From NCBI RefSeq assembly GCF_001047375.1, contig NZ_LFVU01000003.1:97075-161074 (forward strand): DNA of 64,000 nt. The letters run 5' to 3'. The notes under the pieces are model-generated. The model made no database searches and was not told where the DNA came from. It was given only the letters and a program-made list of their open reading frames with translations. A program made the position numbers and the translations under genes. Source of the DNA: Clostridium cylindrosporum DSM 605 (GTDB taxonomy: Bacteria > Bacillota > Clostridia > Clostridiales > Caloramatoraceae). The stretch's first letter is position 1, and each line of letters starts with the position of its first letter. This document shows, one piece after another, positions 27,378 to 36,413 of this stretch.

Positions 27378-28907
27378 ATGATTAGTACTATTAATTCAAT
27401 ATCCTTACATGGTGTTGAAGGATTTATAGTAAAAATAGAAGCAGATGTTCAAAATGGAATACCTGTCTTCAATATGGTAGGCCTCCCAGATATAACAATT
27501 AAAGAATCAAAAGATAGAGTAAGAGTTGCTATTAAAAATTCTGGATTAGAGTTTCCACTAAGTAGAATCATAGTTAATTTTGCACCAGCTCATCTGAAAA
27601 AAGAAGGTCCCCATTTTGACTTACCTATAGCAATAGGCATATTACATAATATTGGAAGTATAAAATCATTTGATACATCTTCAATTGCATTTATTGGAGA
27701 GCTTTCACTTAGTGGGGATATAACCTACACTAAGGGATGTCTTCCTATGGTTCTAGAAGCTAGAAGTAAAGGTATTAAAGAAATATTCATTCCATTTGAT
27801 AATATAAATGAAGTTTCATCTATAGATAATATAGTCATATATCCTGTTAAAACTCTTAAAGAAGTAGTGTTATTTTTAAATAAAGAAATTTCAATAAATC
27901 CCCTTAAAATCTCTAGAAATATTTCGAGAAACCTAAATTTTCATTTAGACTTTTCTGAGGTTAAGGGACAAAGCTTCGCTAAAAGAGCAGTAGAAATATG
28001 TGCTAGTGGAAATCATAATATATTAATGCTGGGGCCACCGGGGGGTGGCAAAACTATGCTATCTAAAAGAATTCCAACTATACTTCCAAGTCTTACAGTT
28101 GAAGAAGCAATTGAAGTAACAAAAATTCATAGTATATCAGGAAAGTGCTCAAATAAAAGCGAATTTATAACTATTCCACCTTTTAGGGAGCCTCACCATA
28201 CAGCATCATTTAGTGCAATAATAGGTGGAGGTGTAAATCCTCTTCCAGGAGAAATATCTCTTGCACATAATGGAGTTCTTTATCTTGATGAACTTCCTGA
28301 ATATAAGCGTGAATCCCTTGAGGCATTAAGAGAGCCTATGGAATCAGGTAATATAATAATATCAAGAGCTAAAGGAATATATACATATCCTTCTAGATTT
28401 TTACTCGTTGCTTCTATGAATCCTTGCAAATGTGGATATTATGGTTATGATACTATAAACAAACAATGTAGATGTAATGATTATGAAATTAAAAATTATC
28501 TTTCTAAAGTTTCTGGTCCAATACTAGATAGAATTGATATACATATTTCTATAGAACCTATTAGCTATAAAGAAATTAATTCTACTAAAAATGAAGAATC
28601 TTCAATTAGTATACGAAATAGAGTTGAGAAGGTTCATGAAATCCAGAGAATTCGTTTTATTAATGAAAACATTAAGTTTAACTCTGAAATGCAAACCTCA
28701 CATATAAAAAAATATTGCCAAATATCTAAGGAAACCAATAATTTTCTTGAAGACATATTTAATAATTTATCTTTAAGTACTCGTTCACTAAACAAGATTC
28801 TTAAGCTTTCTAGAACAATTGCGGATATGGATTTATCTGATAGTATAGATTTAAACCATGTAGCTGAAGCTGTTCAATATAGAATATTAGATCGTAAAAG
28901 CATATAA
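27378..28907 (+). CDS. comM: YifB/ComM family Mg-chelatase-like AAA+ ATPase
   Basis: This 509-residue protein has an N-terminal ChlI-type domain with a Lon-protease-like fold, then an AAA+ ATPase with Walker A GPPGGGKT (about 218-225), Walker B LYLDELPE, and a C-terminal Mg-chelatase domain with SMNPCKCGYYG. ComM is a hexameric helicase that promotes branch migration during transformation. Its nearness to dprA fits that role. AAGGAG lies 9 bases before the ATG. Confidence 0.92.
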   Translation: MISTINSISLHGVEGFIVKIEADVQNGIPVFNMVGLPDITIKESKDRVRVAIKNSGLEFPLSRIIVNFAPAHLKKEGPHFDLPIAIGILHNIGSIKSFDTSSIAFIGELSLSGDITYTKGCLPMVLEARSKGIKEIFIPFDNINEVSSIDNIVIYPVKTLKEVVLFLNKEISINPLKISRNISRNLNFHLDFSEVKGQSFAKRAVEICASGNHNILMLGPPGGGKTMLSKRIPTILPSLTVEEAIEVTKIHSISGKCSNKSEFITIPPFREPHHTASFSAIIGGGVNPLPGEISLAHNGVLYLDELPEYKRESLEALREPMESGNIIISRAKGIYTYPSRFLLVASMNPCKCGYYGYDTINKQCRCNDYEIKNYLSKVSGPILDRIDIHISIEPISYKEINSTKNEESSISIRNRVEKVHEIQRIRFINENIKFNSEMQTSHIKKYCQISKETNNFLEDIFNNLSLSTRSLNKILKLSRTIADMDLSDSIDLNHVAEAVQYRILDRKSI

Positions 28908-29198
28908 ATATAAATCATATCTGAAAAAGAAAGCTTTTATTATTTATAGTAACAAAACTACGTAATTATGATAGGTATTACCGCTAAAAATGATAGGTAT
29001 TACCATTAAATATAGTTTACAATATATTAATAAATATTTCAAAGAATATTAATTAATATTTACAAATATTCTTAATTATTTTATTTTTTTATTATCAGTT
29101 TTCTATTTTTTGTTTTCAAATTATATTATCAATTATGATAATATAATTTATGATAAATACTAGTTGGCCAATTTTTTTTACTTTAACCTTATTTTTAT
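28908..29198. other. AT-rich gap with a short tandem repeat
   Basis: There is no gene. Two imperfect 22-base direct copies of ATGATAGGTATTACC(G/A) followed by CTAAAA or TTAAA lie at about 28966-29010. The rest is AT-rich without recognisable promoters. Confidence 0.5.
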
Positions 29199-29250
29199 AA
29201 AGAAAAAGAGTCACTACCTAGTTTTTACTAAATAGTAACTCTTTTTCTTT
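29199..29250. terminator. Bidirectional terminator between comM and the M18 aminopeptidase gene
   Basis: AAAGAAAAAGAGT(c)ACTA pairs with TAGTAACTCTTTTTCTTT around a 16-base loop. U-rich tails occur on both strands, so it can end comM (plus) and the aminopeptidase gene (minus). Confidence 0.75.
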
Positions 29251-29304
29251 ATTGAATATTAGTATAGAAAGTAATATATTACTTTCATATCACTCTAAAT
29301 TAGA

Positions 29305-30702
29305 CTATGCTTCTATCATAAAAGCCTTATATGCGCGATAGGCTTCGTATACATCTGCCTTACTTGCTATTTCAAATGGTGCATGCATACTAAGAAGTGC
29401 AACTCCACAGTCTACTACCTCCATACCATATTGAGCAAGTATATATGCAATTGTACCCCCGCCGCCTTGGTCTACTTTTCCAAGTTCAGCAGTCTGCCAT
29501 GTTATTTTGTTATTATTAAATATCCTTCTAACTTTTGCTACAAACTCTGCATTTGCATCATTACTTCCACTTTTACCTCTTGATCCTGTATACTTTGTTA
29601 GTACAACACCCTTACCTAAGTATGCAGCATTATTCTTTTCAAGAACAGATTTGTATATAGGATCCATAGCAGCAGTAACATCTGCTGAAAGCATATTTGA
29701 ATTAGAAAGTGAACGTCTTAAATTAATCTCAGTGTATTCACCTTTAAGATTCATAATTTCTGCTACCATATTTTCAAAGAATCTTGATTCCATTCCTGTG
29801 GCACCTACACTGCCTATTTCCTCTTTATCTACAAATAAAGTAACTGCAGTCTTTTGTTGCCCACTAATCTCTGTAAGAGCCATCAATGATGTATATGCAC
29901 ATACTCTATCATCATGACCATAAGCCATAACCATGCTTCTATCAAGGCCTACATCTCTAGACTTTCCAGCAGGTACTATTTCTATTTCTGCACTTACAAA
30001 ATCTTCTTCAACTATATCATATTTTTCATGTAATATTTTTAGTATATTTGATTTAACTTTTGCTTTACTATTACTATCTTTTAATGGAATACTTCCAACT
30101 AGGATATTTAAATCTTCACCTTCTATACCCTTAGCAAGTTTTTTCTCCATTTGATTGGCAGACAGATGTATCAAAAGGTCAGAAATATAAACAACTGGGT
30201 CATTTTCATCTTCACCAATAACTATATTAACCTTCTCACCATTTTCTTTAATAAATACTCCATGTATAGCTAATGGAATAGTAACCCATTGGTATTTTTT
30301 AATACCTCCATAGTAATGAGTTTCAAACAAAGCAAGACCCTCATCTTGATAAAGTGCATTTGGTTTCAAGTCAATTCTTGGAGCATCTACATGAGAACCT
30401 ATAATGTTCATTCCATCTACTAAAGATCCTTCTCCTATATTAAATAAAGCAATCGCCTTATCCATATTAATAGCATATACCTTATCTCCAGATTTAATAT
30501 CCCCACCATTTTTAATAATGTCTTTAAGATTTCTATATCCATTTGCTTTTGCTATTTTGACTATTTCTTCTACAGATTCTCTTTCTGTTTTTGAGTTATC
30601 CATAAACTTTTTATAGCCATCATTAAATTCCATTACTTTTTTAATGTCATCATCACTTGCAGTTTCCCAAAAAAGATCATACTTTTTTTCTAATTTTTTC
30701 AA
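29305..30702 (-). CDS. M18 family aminopeptidase
   Basis: This 465-residue protein (from the preferred TTG) is a cytoplasmic zinc aminopeptidase of the aspartyl-aminopeptidase family. Metal- and substrate-binding segments are visible: GSHVDAPRIDLK, DKEEIGSVGATG, SADVTAAMDP and SMHAPFEIASKAD near the C-terminus. I choose the TTG at 30702 because it follows a GGCGGTG site and clears the end of the upstream corA-like gene; a longer frame to 30759 would overlap that gene by 41 bases. Confidence 0.92.
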   Translation of the reverse strand: MKKLEKKYDLFWETASDDDIKKVMEFNDGYKKFMDNSKTERESVEEIVKIAKANGYRNLKDIIKNGGDIKSGDKVYAINMDKAIALFNIGEGSLVDGMNIIGSHVDAPRIDLKPNALYQDEGLALFETHYYGGIKKYQWVTIPLAIHGVFIKENGEKVNIVIGEDENDPVVYISDLLIHLSANQMEKKLAKGIEGEDLNILVGSIPLKDSNSKAKVKSNILKILHEKYDIVEEDFVSAEIEIVPAGKSRDVGLDRSMVMAYGHDDRVCAYTSLMALTEISGQQKTAVTLFVDKEEIGSVGATGMESRFFENMVAEIMNLKGEYTEINLRRSLSNSNMLSADVTAAMDPIYKSVLEKNNAAYLGKGVVLTKYTGSRGKSGSNDANAEFVAKVRRIFNNNKITWQTAELGKVDQGGGGTIAYILAQYGMEVVDCGVALLSMHAPFEIASKADVYEAYRAYKAFMIEA

Positions 30703-30718
30703 AGTAACACCGCCTTTC

Positions 30719-31660
30719 CTACATCCAGTTTTTCTTTTTAAAGTAGAAAAATAGTCCAACTGATAATCCTATCATTAATAAAATTACATATAAGTAACCA
30801 AATTCCCACTTATATTCCGGAATTTTAAAGTTCATTCCATATATACCTGTCACCAAAGTTAACGGAGAAAATATCATTGCAACTATAGTAAAAAGCTTCA
30901 TTAACTCGTTTGTTTTGTTAGCCATCTCTGTTTCAAAGGATTCTCTAACAAGCGCTGTATATTGAACAAGACTTTCCAAAGAAAGCATAAGTTTATCAAT
31001 TTTTGAGTTAATGTTTTTGAAGTTTCTGATAGTTTCAACTTCAAATATTTCATTTTCATTTGTAATTAAATCGTCTCCAATATATCTTAAAGGAGCAACT
31101 GATCTTCTTAAAGTATGTATTTGATGTCTTAAGTGTATAAGTGCATTTAAAAACTGTTTGCTAGCATTTTTCATTATGTTTAATTCAAGGCTGTCTGCTA
31201 TCTTCTCAAGTTTTATTATTATCTCATAATCTGTTAAAATTATTTTATCTAGTATATAATATAATAGCTTTGAGGGAGAGTTTTTAGTGGAGAAAAAGGC
31301 ACTATTTTTATGTGATATAAAGTCGTTTTCAAGTTCCTTAATTATCTTTACTGGACTTTTACATAAAGTGAATATGAATTTCTCATTTAAAAATACTATG
31401 ATATTCTCTGAAGAAAGCTTTCCAGCATCATAATTCATAGACACAATTGTAAGTAAAGTATATTTATCATAAAATTCAACCTTTGAAGCCTCAAGCTTTG
31501 ATATACAATCATCATGTGTATAAAGGTTTACACCCATATACTTTTCTAACATATACTTATCGTCATATGACATATTAATCCAGTAAAAACAAGAGGCATC
31601 ATCACGAATATCACTTTCCTTTATTTCTCTACACTCTCCATCTAGAGCATACATTTTCAT
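30719..31660 (-). CDS. CorA-like divalent metal ion transporter
   Basis: This 313-residue protein has a large soluble N-terminal domain, a long helix, and two C-terminal membrane segments with the invariant YGMNF motif at the end of the first (about residue 277). That pattern defines CorA channels for Mg2+, Co2+ or related ions. It overlaps the formyl-THF cyclo-ligase gene by one base, and the aminopeptidase gene follows. Confidence 0.9.
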   Translation of the reverse strand: MKMYALDGECREIKESDIRDDASCFYWINMSYDDKYMLEKYMGVNLYTHDDCISKLEASKVEFYDKYTLLTIVSMNYDAGKLSSENIIVFLNEKFIFTLCKSPVKIIKELENDFISHKNSAFFSTKNSPSKLLYYILDKIILTDYEIIIKLEKIADSLELNIMKNASKQFLNALIHLRHQIHTLRRSVAPLRYIGDDLITNENEIFEVETIRNFKNINSKIDKLMLSLESLVQYTALVRESFETEMANKTNELMKLFTIVAMIFSPLTLVTGIYGMNFKIPEYKWEFGYLYVILLMIGLSVGLFFYFKKKNWM

Positions 31661-32220
31661 TATTCATCACCAGTTTTTATTATGCCCTTTTCTGTAATAA
31701 TATAATCCATAGCGATGTCATGTTCATCATTATATGCATATTCTACCATTTGAAGTTCGAAGCATACTCCAACCTTGATACCTTTATAGTCATTTAAGAA
31801 TCTATCATAGTAGCCTGCGCCGTAACCTATTCTAAATCCTCTTTTATCAAAGCCTACACCAGGAACAAAAACAATATCAAGTTCATCTCTATCTAGTAAG
31901 TTATCTGTAGGTGGTTCCATTATTCCATAGTTTTCTTTTTTAAGCTCAGATAAACTTTTTATAATACAAGGAAGTATTTTACTACCTTCTTTTATTGACT
32001 TAGGAAGTACAACTGTCTTTCCTTCATCGAATGAATGGTTTATTAATTCATCAGTTAAAACTTCGTTTCTAAATGAGTAGTAACTCATAATTGCTTTAGC
32101 CTCTTTATACTTATCCCACTCCATTATGTATGAGTTTATAAGTGCGCTTAGCTTTTCTACTTCAACATTTTCCATAGAAGTTCTGTTTTTTATTAGTTCT
32201 TTTCTTAATTCTTTTTTCAT
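31660..32220 (-). CDS. 5-formyltetrahydrofolate cyclo-ligase
   Basis: This 186-residue enzyme converts 5-formyl-THF to 5,10-methenyl-THF with ATP. Diagnostic are the N-terminal KKELRKELIKNR, the VPGVGFDKRGFRIGYGAGYYDRF block (about 112-134) and a C-terminal region ending near DYIITEKG. The ATG at 32220 is favoured because GTGAGGTG sits just upstream. It complements FolD (54.6 kb) in one-carbon metabolism. Confidence 0.93.
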   Translation of the reverse strand: MKKELRKELIKNRTSMENVEVEKLSALINSYIMEWDKYKEAKAIMSYYSFRNEVLTDELINHSFDEGKTVVLPKSIKEGSKILPCIIKSLSELKKENYGIMEPPTDNLLDRDELDIVFVPGVGFDKRGFRIGYGAGYYDRFLNDYKGIKVGVCFELQMVEYAYNDEHDIAMDYIITEKGIIKTGDE

Positions 32221-32228
32221 TTTACACC

Positions 32229-33512
32229 TCACATAATTGCTAATACTATAAGTCCTATTAGTAATGGGGGAACTATAATTTTAAGAGAAGTTATTGTATA
32301 TTCCTTAAAACTTATTTTAATACCCCTTTGACTTAATATACCAATCCACATAATTGTTGCAAGAGAGCCTATTGGTGTTATTTTTGCACCAACATCACTT
32401 CCTATTACATTCGCAAATGAAATTATTTCTCTTGTAACACCATTTAGTAGACTATCATTTACTGCTATGGAACCTACCATAACAGATGGTAGATTATTCA
32501 TAAAACATGCAGCTATAGTTGATATTATACCATAGAGAAGTGATACTACTAAAACTGATTTATTATTTAAAAATTGCATAATATTATACATGACAACATT
32601 TAAACCATTTATGTATAAACCATAGACTATTAAATACATTGAAAGTACAAAAATTAAAATAGACCATGGTGCTTTTTTTAATATTCCATTTATTTTAACT
32701 GTTTTTCGTCTGTAACCCTGAGCTAAAAGAAATAATGCTCCGAGGGTTGATATTATTGATACTGGTATGCGATATAACCCTCCAATAAAATACCCAACTA
32801 TAACAAGTAATAAAGTAAATATTCCTGAATTAAAAATACTCCAATCCTTAACACAATCATCAGGATTAATTATATTTGTAGTTTTATAATAACCTGTTAG
32901 CTCTTTTCTATAATTAATAAACATAGTTACTGAAACAGATACAATTATCACAATCCCTGGGATTATCATTTTACTAAGATAGTAAGTAAAATCAATTGAA
33001 AGTGTATCAGCAGCAACAATATTTGCAAGATTGCTAACTACAAGGGGAACACTAGCCGTATCAGCTATATAACCACATGCAAAAAGAAATGGAATAGTTT
33101 CCCTGTATGTTAATCCAAGACTTTTCATGGCTTCATAAATTATAGGAGTAAGTATTAGTATTGCCCCATCATTATTAAAGAAAACACTTATTAATGAACC
33201 TAATATTATTAAATTTAAAAACAATTTAAATTTATTTCCCTCTGATGTTAATACCATAGTTAAAGCTGACCACTTAAAAAAGCCAATATCGTCAAGTACT
33301 AATGATATAATCATTATAGAAATAAGTGAAAGAGCAGCATTCCATACATTTGAAAAGACATATTCAATATCATGAAATTTAACAAGTCCAAACAATAAGG
33401 TTAACATCGCAAAAAAAGTTGTATATACCCATTCCTTCTTATTAAAAGGCTTAAGAAATATACAAGTAATTGTAAGTAAAAAAATAAATGCTGAAAAGAA
33501 AAAACGCTCCAT
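32229..33512 (-). CDS. ArsB/NhaD-type permease (ion transporter superfamily)
   Basis: This 427-residue protein has about eleven hydrophobic segments, with the family's FFNNDGAILILTPI motif (about 113-126) and, near the C-terminus, CFMNNLPSVMVGS and VIGSDVGAKITPIGSLAT (about 370-387). This is the ArsB/NhaD/DASS architecture. The substrate (arsenite, citrate-like anions or Na+/H+) cannot be read from sequence. No arsR or arsA lies nearby, which weakens an arsenic-resistance reading. Confidence 0.82.
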   Translation of the reverse strand: MERFFFSAFIFLLTITCIFLKPFNKKEWVYTTFFAMLTLLFGLVKFHDIEYVFSNVWNAALSLISIMIISLVLDDIGFFKWSALTMVLTSEGNKFKLFLNLIILGSLISVFFNNDGAILILTPIIYEAMKSLGLTYRETIPFLFACGYIADTASVPLVVSNLANIVAADTLSIDFTYYLSKMIIPGIVIIVSVSVTMFINYRKELTGYYKTTNIINPDDCVKDWSIFNSGIFTLLLVIVGYFIGGLYRIPVSIISTLGALFLLAQGYRRKTVKINGILKKAPWSILIFVLSMYLIVYGLYINGLNVVMYNIMQFLNNKSVLVVSLLYGIISTIAACFMNNLPSVMVGSIAVNDSLLNGVTREIISFANVIGSDVGAKITPIGSLATIMWIGILSQRGIKISFKEYTITSLKIIVPPLLIGLIVLAIM

Positions 33513-33552
33513 GTAAAATTCTCCTTATGTATCTTTAAGCATTAAATTTAGA

Positions 33553-34524
33553 TCAATCCAAACTTAACATACTTTTATCTAAATTGTGTGTAGCTTTAAC
33601 AAATCTAACTGTTCCATTAAATGATCTCATAACTAAGGATTCAGTAATAGCCTTATGTTCTAAGTATCTTACTCCTTTTAGAACATCACAATTTGTTATA
33701 GCAGTTGCAGCAAAATATACATCATCGGATTTTATAAGGTCATCTTGAGTAAATATCTTATTCAAGTCATCAATCCCAGCCCTTTTGCACATATTGATTT
33801 CTTCATCATTTTGTGGGGTAAGAATAGCTTGTAATTCCCCTCCTATACACTTTAGAGCAGCTGCTGCAAGTGTTCCCTCAGGGGTTCCTCCTATTCCTAT
33901 AAGCATATCTACTCCCGTATATTCAAATGCTGTTGCAAGTGCTGCAGCTATATCCCCTTCTGAAAATATCTTAACTCTAACACCAACACCCCTAGCTTCT
34001 TCAATTATACTTGAATGCCTATCTCTATCTTGAATCATTAAAGTCATTTCTGTTATGTCCTTACTAAGAGATTTTGACACTTTTTTAATATTTTCAGTTA
34101 ATGAAAGATTTATATCTATAGAACCCTTAGCTCTAGGTCCAACCGCTATTTTTTTCATGTATATTTTAGGAAGACTTAGAATTCCCCCTCTTTCAGTTAC
34201 TGCTATAGATGATAAAGCATTTGGTCTCCCCTTAGCAACAAGTGATGCACCATCTAGAGGGTCAATTGCAACATCTGCCTTTACCTGATCATCCTCCCAC
34301 ATGCCTACCTTTTCACCATGGTACATTATTGGTAATTTTTCAAGCTCACACTCTCCAATTACAACCTTCCCTTTAATTGGTAAAAGTTCAAAGGCATGTC
34401 TTGCCCCATCTACCGCCACCTTGTCAAGTGTTTCACTATTTCCTCTTCCAAGAAATTTTGAGCACTGAAGAGTTGCTGCCTCAGTAACTCTTATAATTCC
34501 CATAGCTATATCATAATCTTTCAT
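33553..34524 (-). CDS. glpX: Class II fructose-1,6-bisphosphatase
   Basis: This 323-residue GlpX-type enzyme dephosphorylates fructose 1,6-bisphosphate in gluconeogenesis. Recognisable are GRGNSETLDKVAVDGAR (about 26-42), DPLDGASLVAKGRPNALS (about 92-109) and GIGGTPEGTLAAAALK (about 215-230). It is separated from its neighbours and appears monocistronic. Confidence 0.95.
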   Translation of the reverse strand: MKDYDIAMGIIRVTEAATLQCSKFLGRGNSETLDKVAVDGARHAFELLPIKGKVVIGECELEKLPIMYHGEKVGMWEDDQVKADVAIDPLDGASLVAKGRPNALSSIAVTERGGILSLPKIYMKKIAVGPRAKGSIDINLSLTENIKKVSKSLSKDITEMTLMIQDRDRHSSIIEEARGVGVRVKIFSEGDIAAALATAFEYTGVDMLIGIGGTPEGTLAAAALKCIGGELQAILTPQNDEEINMCKRAGIDDLNKIFTQDDLIKSDDVYFAATAITNCDVLKGVRYLEHKAITESLVMRSFNGTVRFVKATHNLDKSMLSLD

Positions 34525-34633
34525 AATATACCTCCCTAAAAATCATTTACACTTTATAACACTATAACAAGATACTACAATAATATCTTGTTGTTACTTT
34601 TGTAATTAAAATATATTTATAGAAAGTATAATT

Positions 34634-34655
34634 AACCTAGTATTTAATCTAGGTT
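34634..34655 (-). terminator. Terminator of mobA
   Basis: AACCTAG and CTAGGTT form a 7-bp stem around an 8-base loop, overlapping the mobA stop. The U-run is short, so confidence is moderate. Confidence 0.5.
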
Positions 34656-35249
34656 TTCATTGTTGTATTTTATGTAATTGTCAATATCCTCTTTTGTGTT
34701 TAGGTTGTAAAACATTTCAAAGTCCTTGCTAAACTCTCTTGCTATATTTTCTTCAATATATATAGTATTGAGAGAGGATACAAGACTATATATACTTCTA
34801 CGATTATTATTTAGAAATTCCTCTATACTAGTTGAAACTACTTTAGAATAAAATGCATTAAATGGTTCTATCCATTCATTATATCTGGTGACACAAGCCT
34901 CAGCATTTTTGTTTTCTAATTGTTTTATCATATATAAAATATAGCTTTTATTTATTACTGGCATATCACATGCAATAAAGTATACATATTCACTACTAGC
35001 TAAGCTAAGTCCTGTATATATACCGGATAATGGTCCTAAACTTTTAATAATATCCTTTGAGGTTTTATCAAAAATATTAAGACTATTTTCATTATTTGTT
35101 ATTAAAATAATCTCATCAAAAATATCTCGCAATTTTCTAACCATACTTACCAAAAGTCTCTCATTATTTATAACCATATCTTTTTTGTCAAAACCCATCC
35201 TAGAACTTTTACCACCTGCTAAAATTACTGCACTGCCAAACTTTTTCAT
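34644..35249 (-). CDS. mobA: Molybdenum cofactor guanylyltransferase
   Basis: This 201-residue protein has the nucleotidyltransferase signature LAGGKSSRMGFDKKDM (about 10-25) and the ACDMPVIN metal-binding segment. MobA adds GMP to molybdopterin to make the bis-MGD cofactor used by formate dehydrogenases. This fits the FdhD and FNT genes about 10 kb away, although no formate dehydrogenase structural gene is in the window. Confidence 0.9.
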   Translation of the reverse strand: MKKFGSAVILAGGKSSRMGFDKKDMVINNERLLVSMVRKLRDIFDEIILITNNENSLNIFDKTSKDIIKSLGPLSGIYTGLSLASSEYVYFIACDMPVINKSYILYMIKQLENKNAEACVTRYNEWIEPFNAFYSKVVSTSIEEFLNNNRRSIYSLVSSLNTIYIEENIAREFSKDFEMFYNLNTKEDIDNYIKYNNENLD

Positions 35250-35376
35250 ATTTAAATCTACTCCTTAATACTTATGTTGACTATACTAAAAACTGATTTA
35301 TAATAATAATTATATTACATATAATTTTATTTTAAAAAAACTAATATGTAAAACAGAATTTAAAGAGGTGTTTATT

Positions 35377-35484
35377 TTGAGTAGAAGAAAAGAAAAGCGC
35401 CAAAAAATGATTAAAATCGTTACAGTAGTAATTCTAGTATCCTTTATAGTTAGTTTATTACCTGCTGTAGCTGGACTTTTATAA
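35377..35484 (+). CDS. 35-residue single-span membrane protein
   Basis: From a TTG at 35377 the plus strand encodes a basic N-terminus (MSRRKEKRQKM) followed by one hydrophobic helix (IKIVTVVILVSFIVSLLPAV) and a stop at 35482-35484. AGAGGTG lies 6 bases upstream and a hairpin terminator follows 23 bases later, so it looks like a complete small gene. Short basic-plus-one-helix proteins of this kind are common in clostridia; the function is unknown. Confidence 0.7.
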   Translation: MSRRKEKRQKMIKIVTVVILVSFIVSLLPAVAGLL

Positions 35485-35507
35485 TAAAATATAAAAGAAC
35501 AAAACTT

Positions 35508-35532
35508 AACCTCCTGATAAAATCAGGAGGTT
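35508..35532 (+). terminator. Terminator after the 35-aa membrane protein gene
   Basis: A perfect 11-bp stem AACCTCCTGAT/ATCAGGAGGTT with a 3-base loop, followed by ATTTACAT on the plus strand. The tail is only weakly U-rich. Confidence 0.65.
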
Positions 35533-35550
35533 ATTTACATAGTAAACCCA

Positions 35551-35756
35551 ACATGTCGCTTACTCTAAATTTGATACCCGCCTTCTCAGCAGGTGGGTGC
35601 CTGCAAAAAGTATTCTGTTTCCCTACTCGTAGTAGATATAACATATCCTGATTGACATCAGCTCCCCTTTATTCTATGTCGGTTCAAATCTAAAGCTATA
35701 CGAGCATCCCAGGCATATTAACCTTTCGGCTGTAAGCTTATTGTACATCTTTTTTT
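35551..35756 (+). ncRNA. Structured non-coding RNA candidate, about 200 nt (class unassigned)
   Basis: This non-coding stretch is richer in G+C than its surroundings and ends in CTTTTTTT (35749-35756). Proposed elements on the plus strand are a closing helix ATGT..CTTAC (35553-35563) with GTAAG..ACAT (35732-35748), a hairpin ACCCGCCT/AGGTGGGT (35576-35598), and a helix ATTTGA (35569-35574) with TCAAAT (35684-35689). TGCCTG (35598-35603) with CAGGCA (35710-35715) would form a pseudoknot, and there are local stems in the middle. The 35576-35598 hairpin needs a G-U pair possible only in plus-strand RNA. Size, pseudoknots and U-run recall the clostridial raiA RNA; 6S RNA is less likely because no single long hairpin with a central bubble is evident. 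The class is not verified. Confidence 0.6.
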
Positions 35757-35800
35757 AATTGAATACAATACCCCATAAAAAATTTTTTCTATGATAAAAA

Positions 35801-36229
35801 CTACTTATATACATCTACCAATAATCCTCTAATTTCAGATATTCTATTAGCAAGTTCAATACTCTCTTGTTGCTTTTCAATTAAATCCTTCGTTAATTTA
35901 TCGAGCTTTTCGTTAATTACTTCAATTCGTATGTGTATGCCATAACTATATGGACCTGTTTCTCTCTTTAAAACATAAATATTCTTAACAATTAAATTTA
36001 AGTATTCCTTAATTTTATCTTTATATTCCCTTGCATCTTCAACACTTCTTGTTGAAATTAGTTTTTTGCCAATCTTATCTATCTCATCTAACATTTCATC
36101 AATTTTTATTTTAGCTTGTTCCTTATTGGCTGTGTCCAGCAAACTAGAAAAATCTCCTATCCCCTCTGTTTTACCTTTCTTTTTTGATTTTCCTATTGTA
36201 GGTTTTCTATCTATACCTGAAATTCTCAT
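35801..36229 (-). CDS. YaaR family protein (DUF327)
   Basis: This 142-residue protein has a short disordered basic N-terminus (RISGIDRKPTIGKSKKKGK) and a helical body with the family features: FSSLLDTANKEQ, IGKKLISTRSVEDAREYKDKIKEYL and VYVLKRETG-like segments. YaaR proteins are common in Firmicutes and their function is unknown. The gene lies opposite the RNA candidate and diverges from the FtsH-like gene. Confidence 0.85.
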   Translation of the reverse strand: MRISGIDRKPTIGKSKKKGKTEGIGDFSSLLDTANKEQAKIKIDEMLDEIDKIGKKLISTRSVEDAREYKDKIKEYLNLIVKNIYVLKRETGPYSYGIHIRIEVINEKLDKLTKDLIEKQQESIELANRISEIRGLLVDVYK

Positions 36230-36356
36230 AGATTTTCCTCCTAAATTATATATCCTCTTTACTTTTGTAATTATAATTATACATTTTCTTCAGCATTATG
36301 TCCTAGTTATCGGTTATTTTTTCACATATTTACATGGAATATTTTGCTGTTATTTA

Positions 36357-36384
36357 TTTACATTTCGTATTATTCAATTATAAT
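36357..36384 (+). promoter_or_regulatory. Promoter of the FtsH-like gene
   Basis: TTTACA (36357-36362) and TATAAT (36379-36384) are spaced by 16 bases. A GGAGGTGA ribosome site follows at about 36401, six bases before the GTG start. Confidence 0.6.
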
Positions 36385-36413
36385 AAAGTTATGTAAACAA
36401 GGAGGTGACTTAG

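Noticed and set aside
35551..35756. 6S RNA as the identity of the structured RNA
   Set aside because: 6S RNA needs one long imperfect hairpin with a central bubble. The pairings I find are several separate stems plus a pseudoknot.
35551..35756. Minus-strand reading of the structured RNA
   Set aside because: The main hairpin loses a pair on the minus strand (A-C mismatch in place of G-U) and only the plus strand ends in a U-run.
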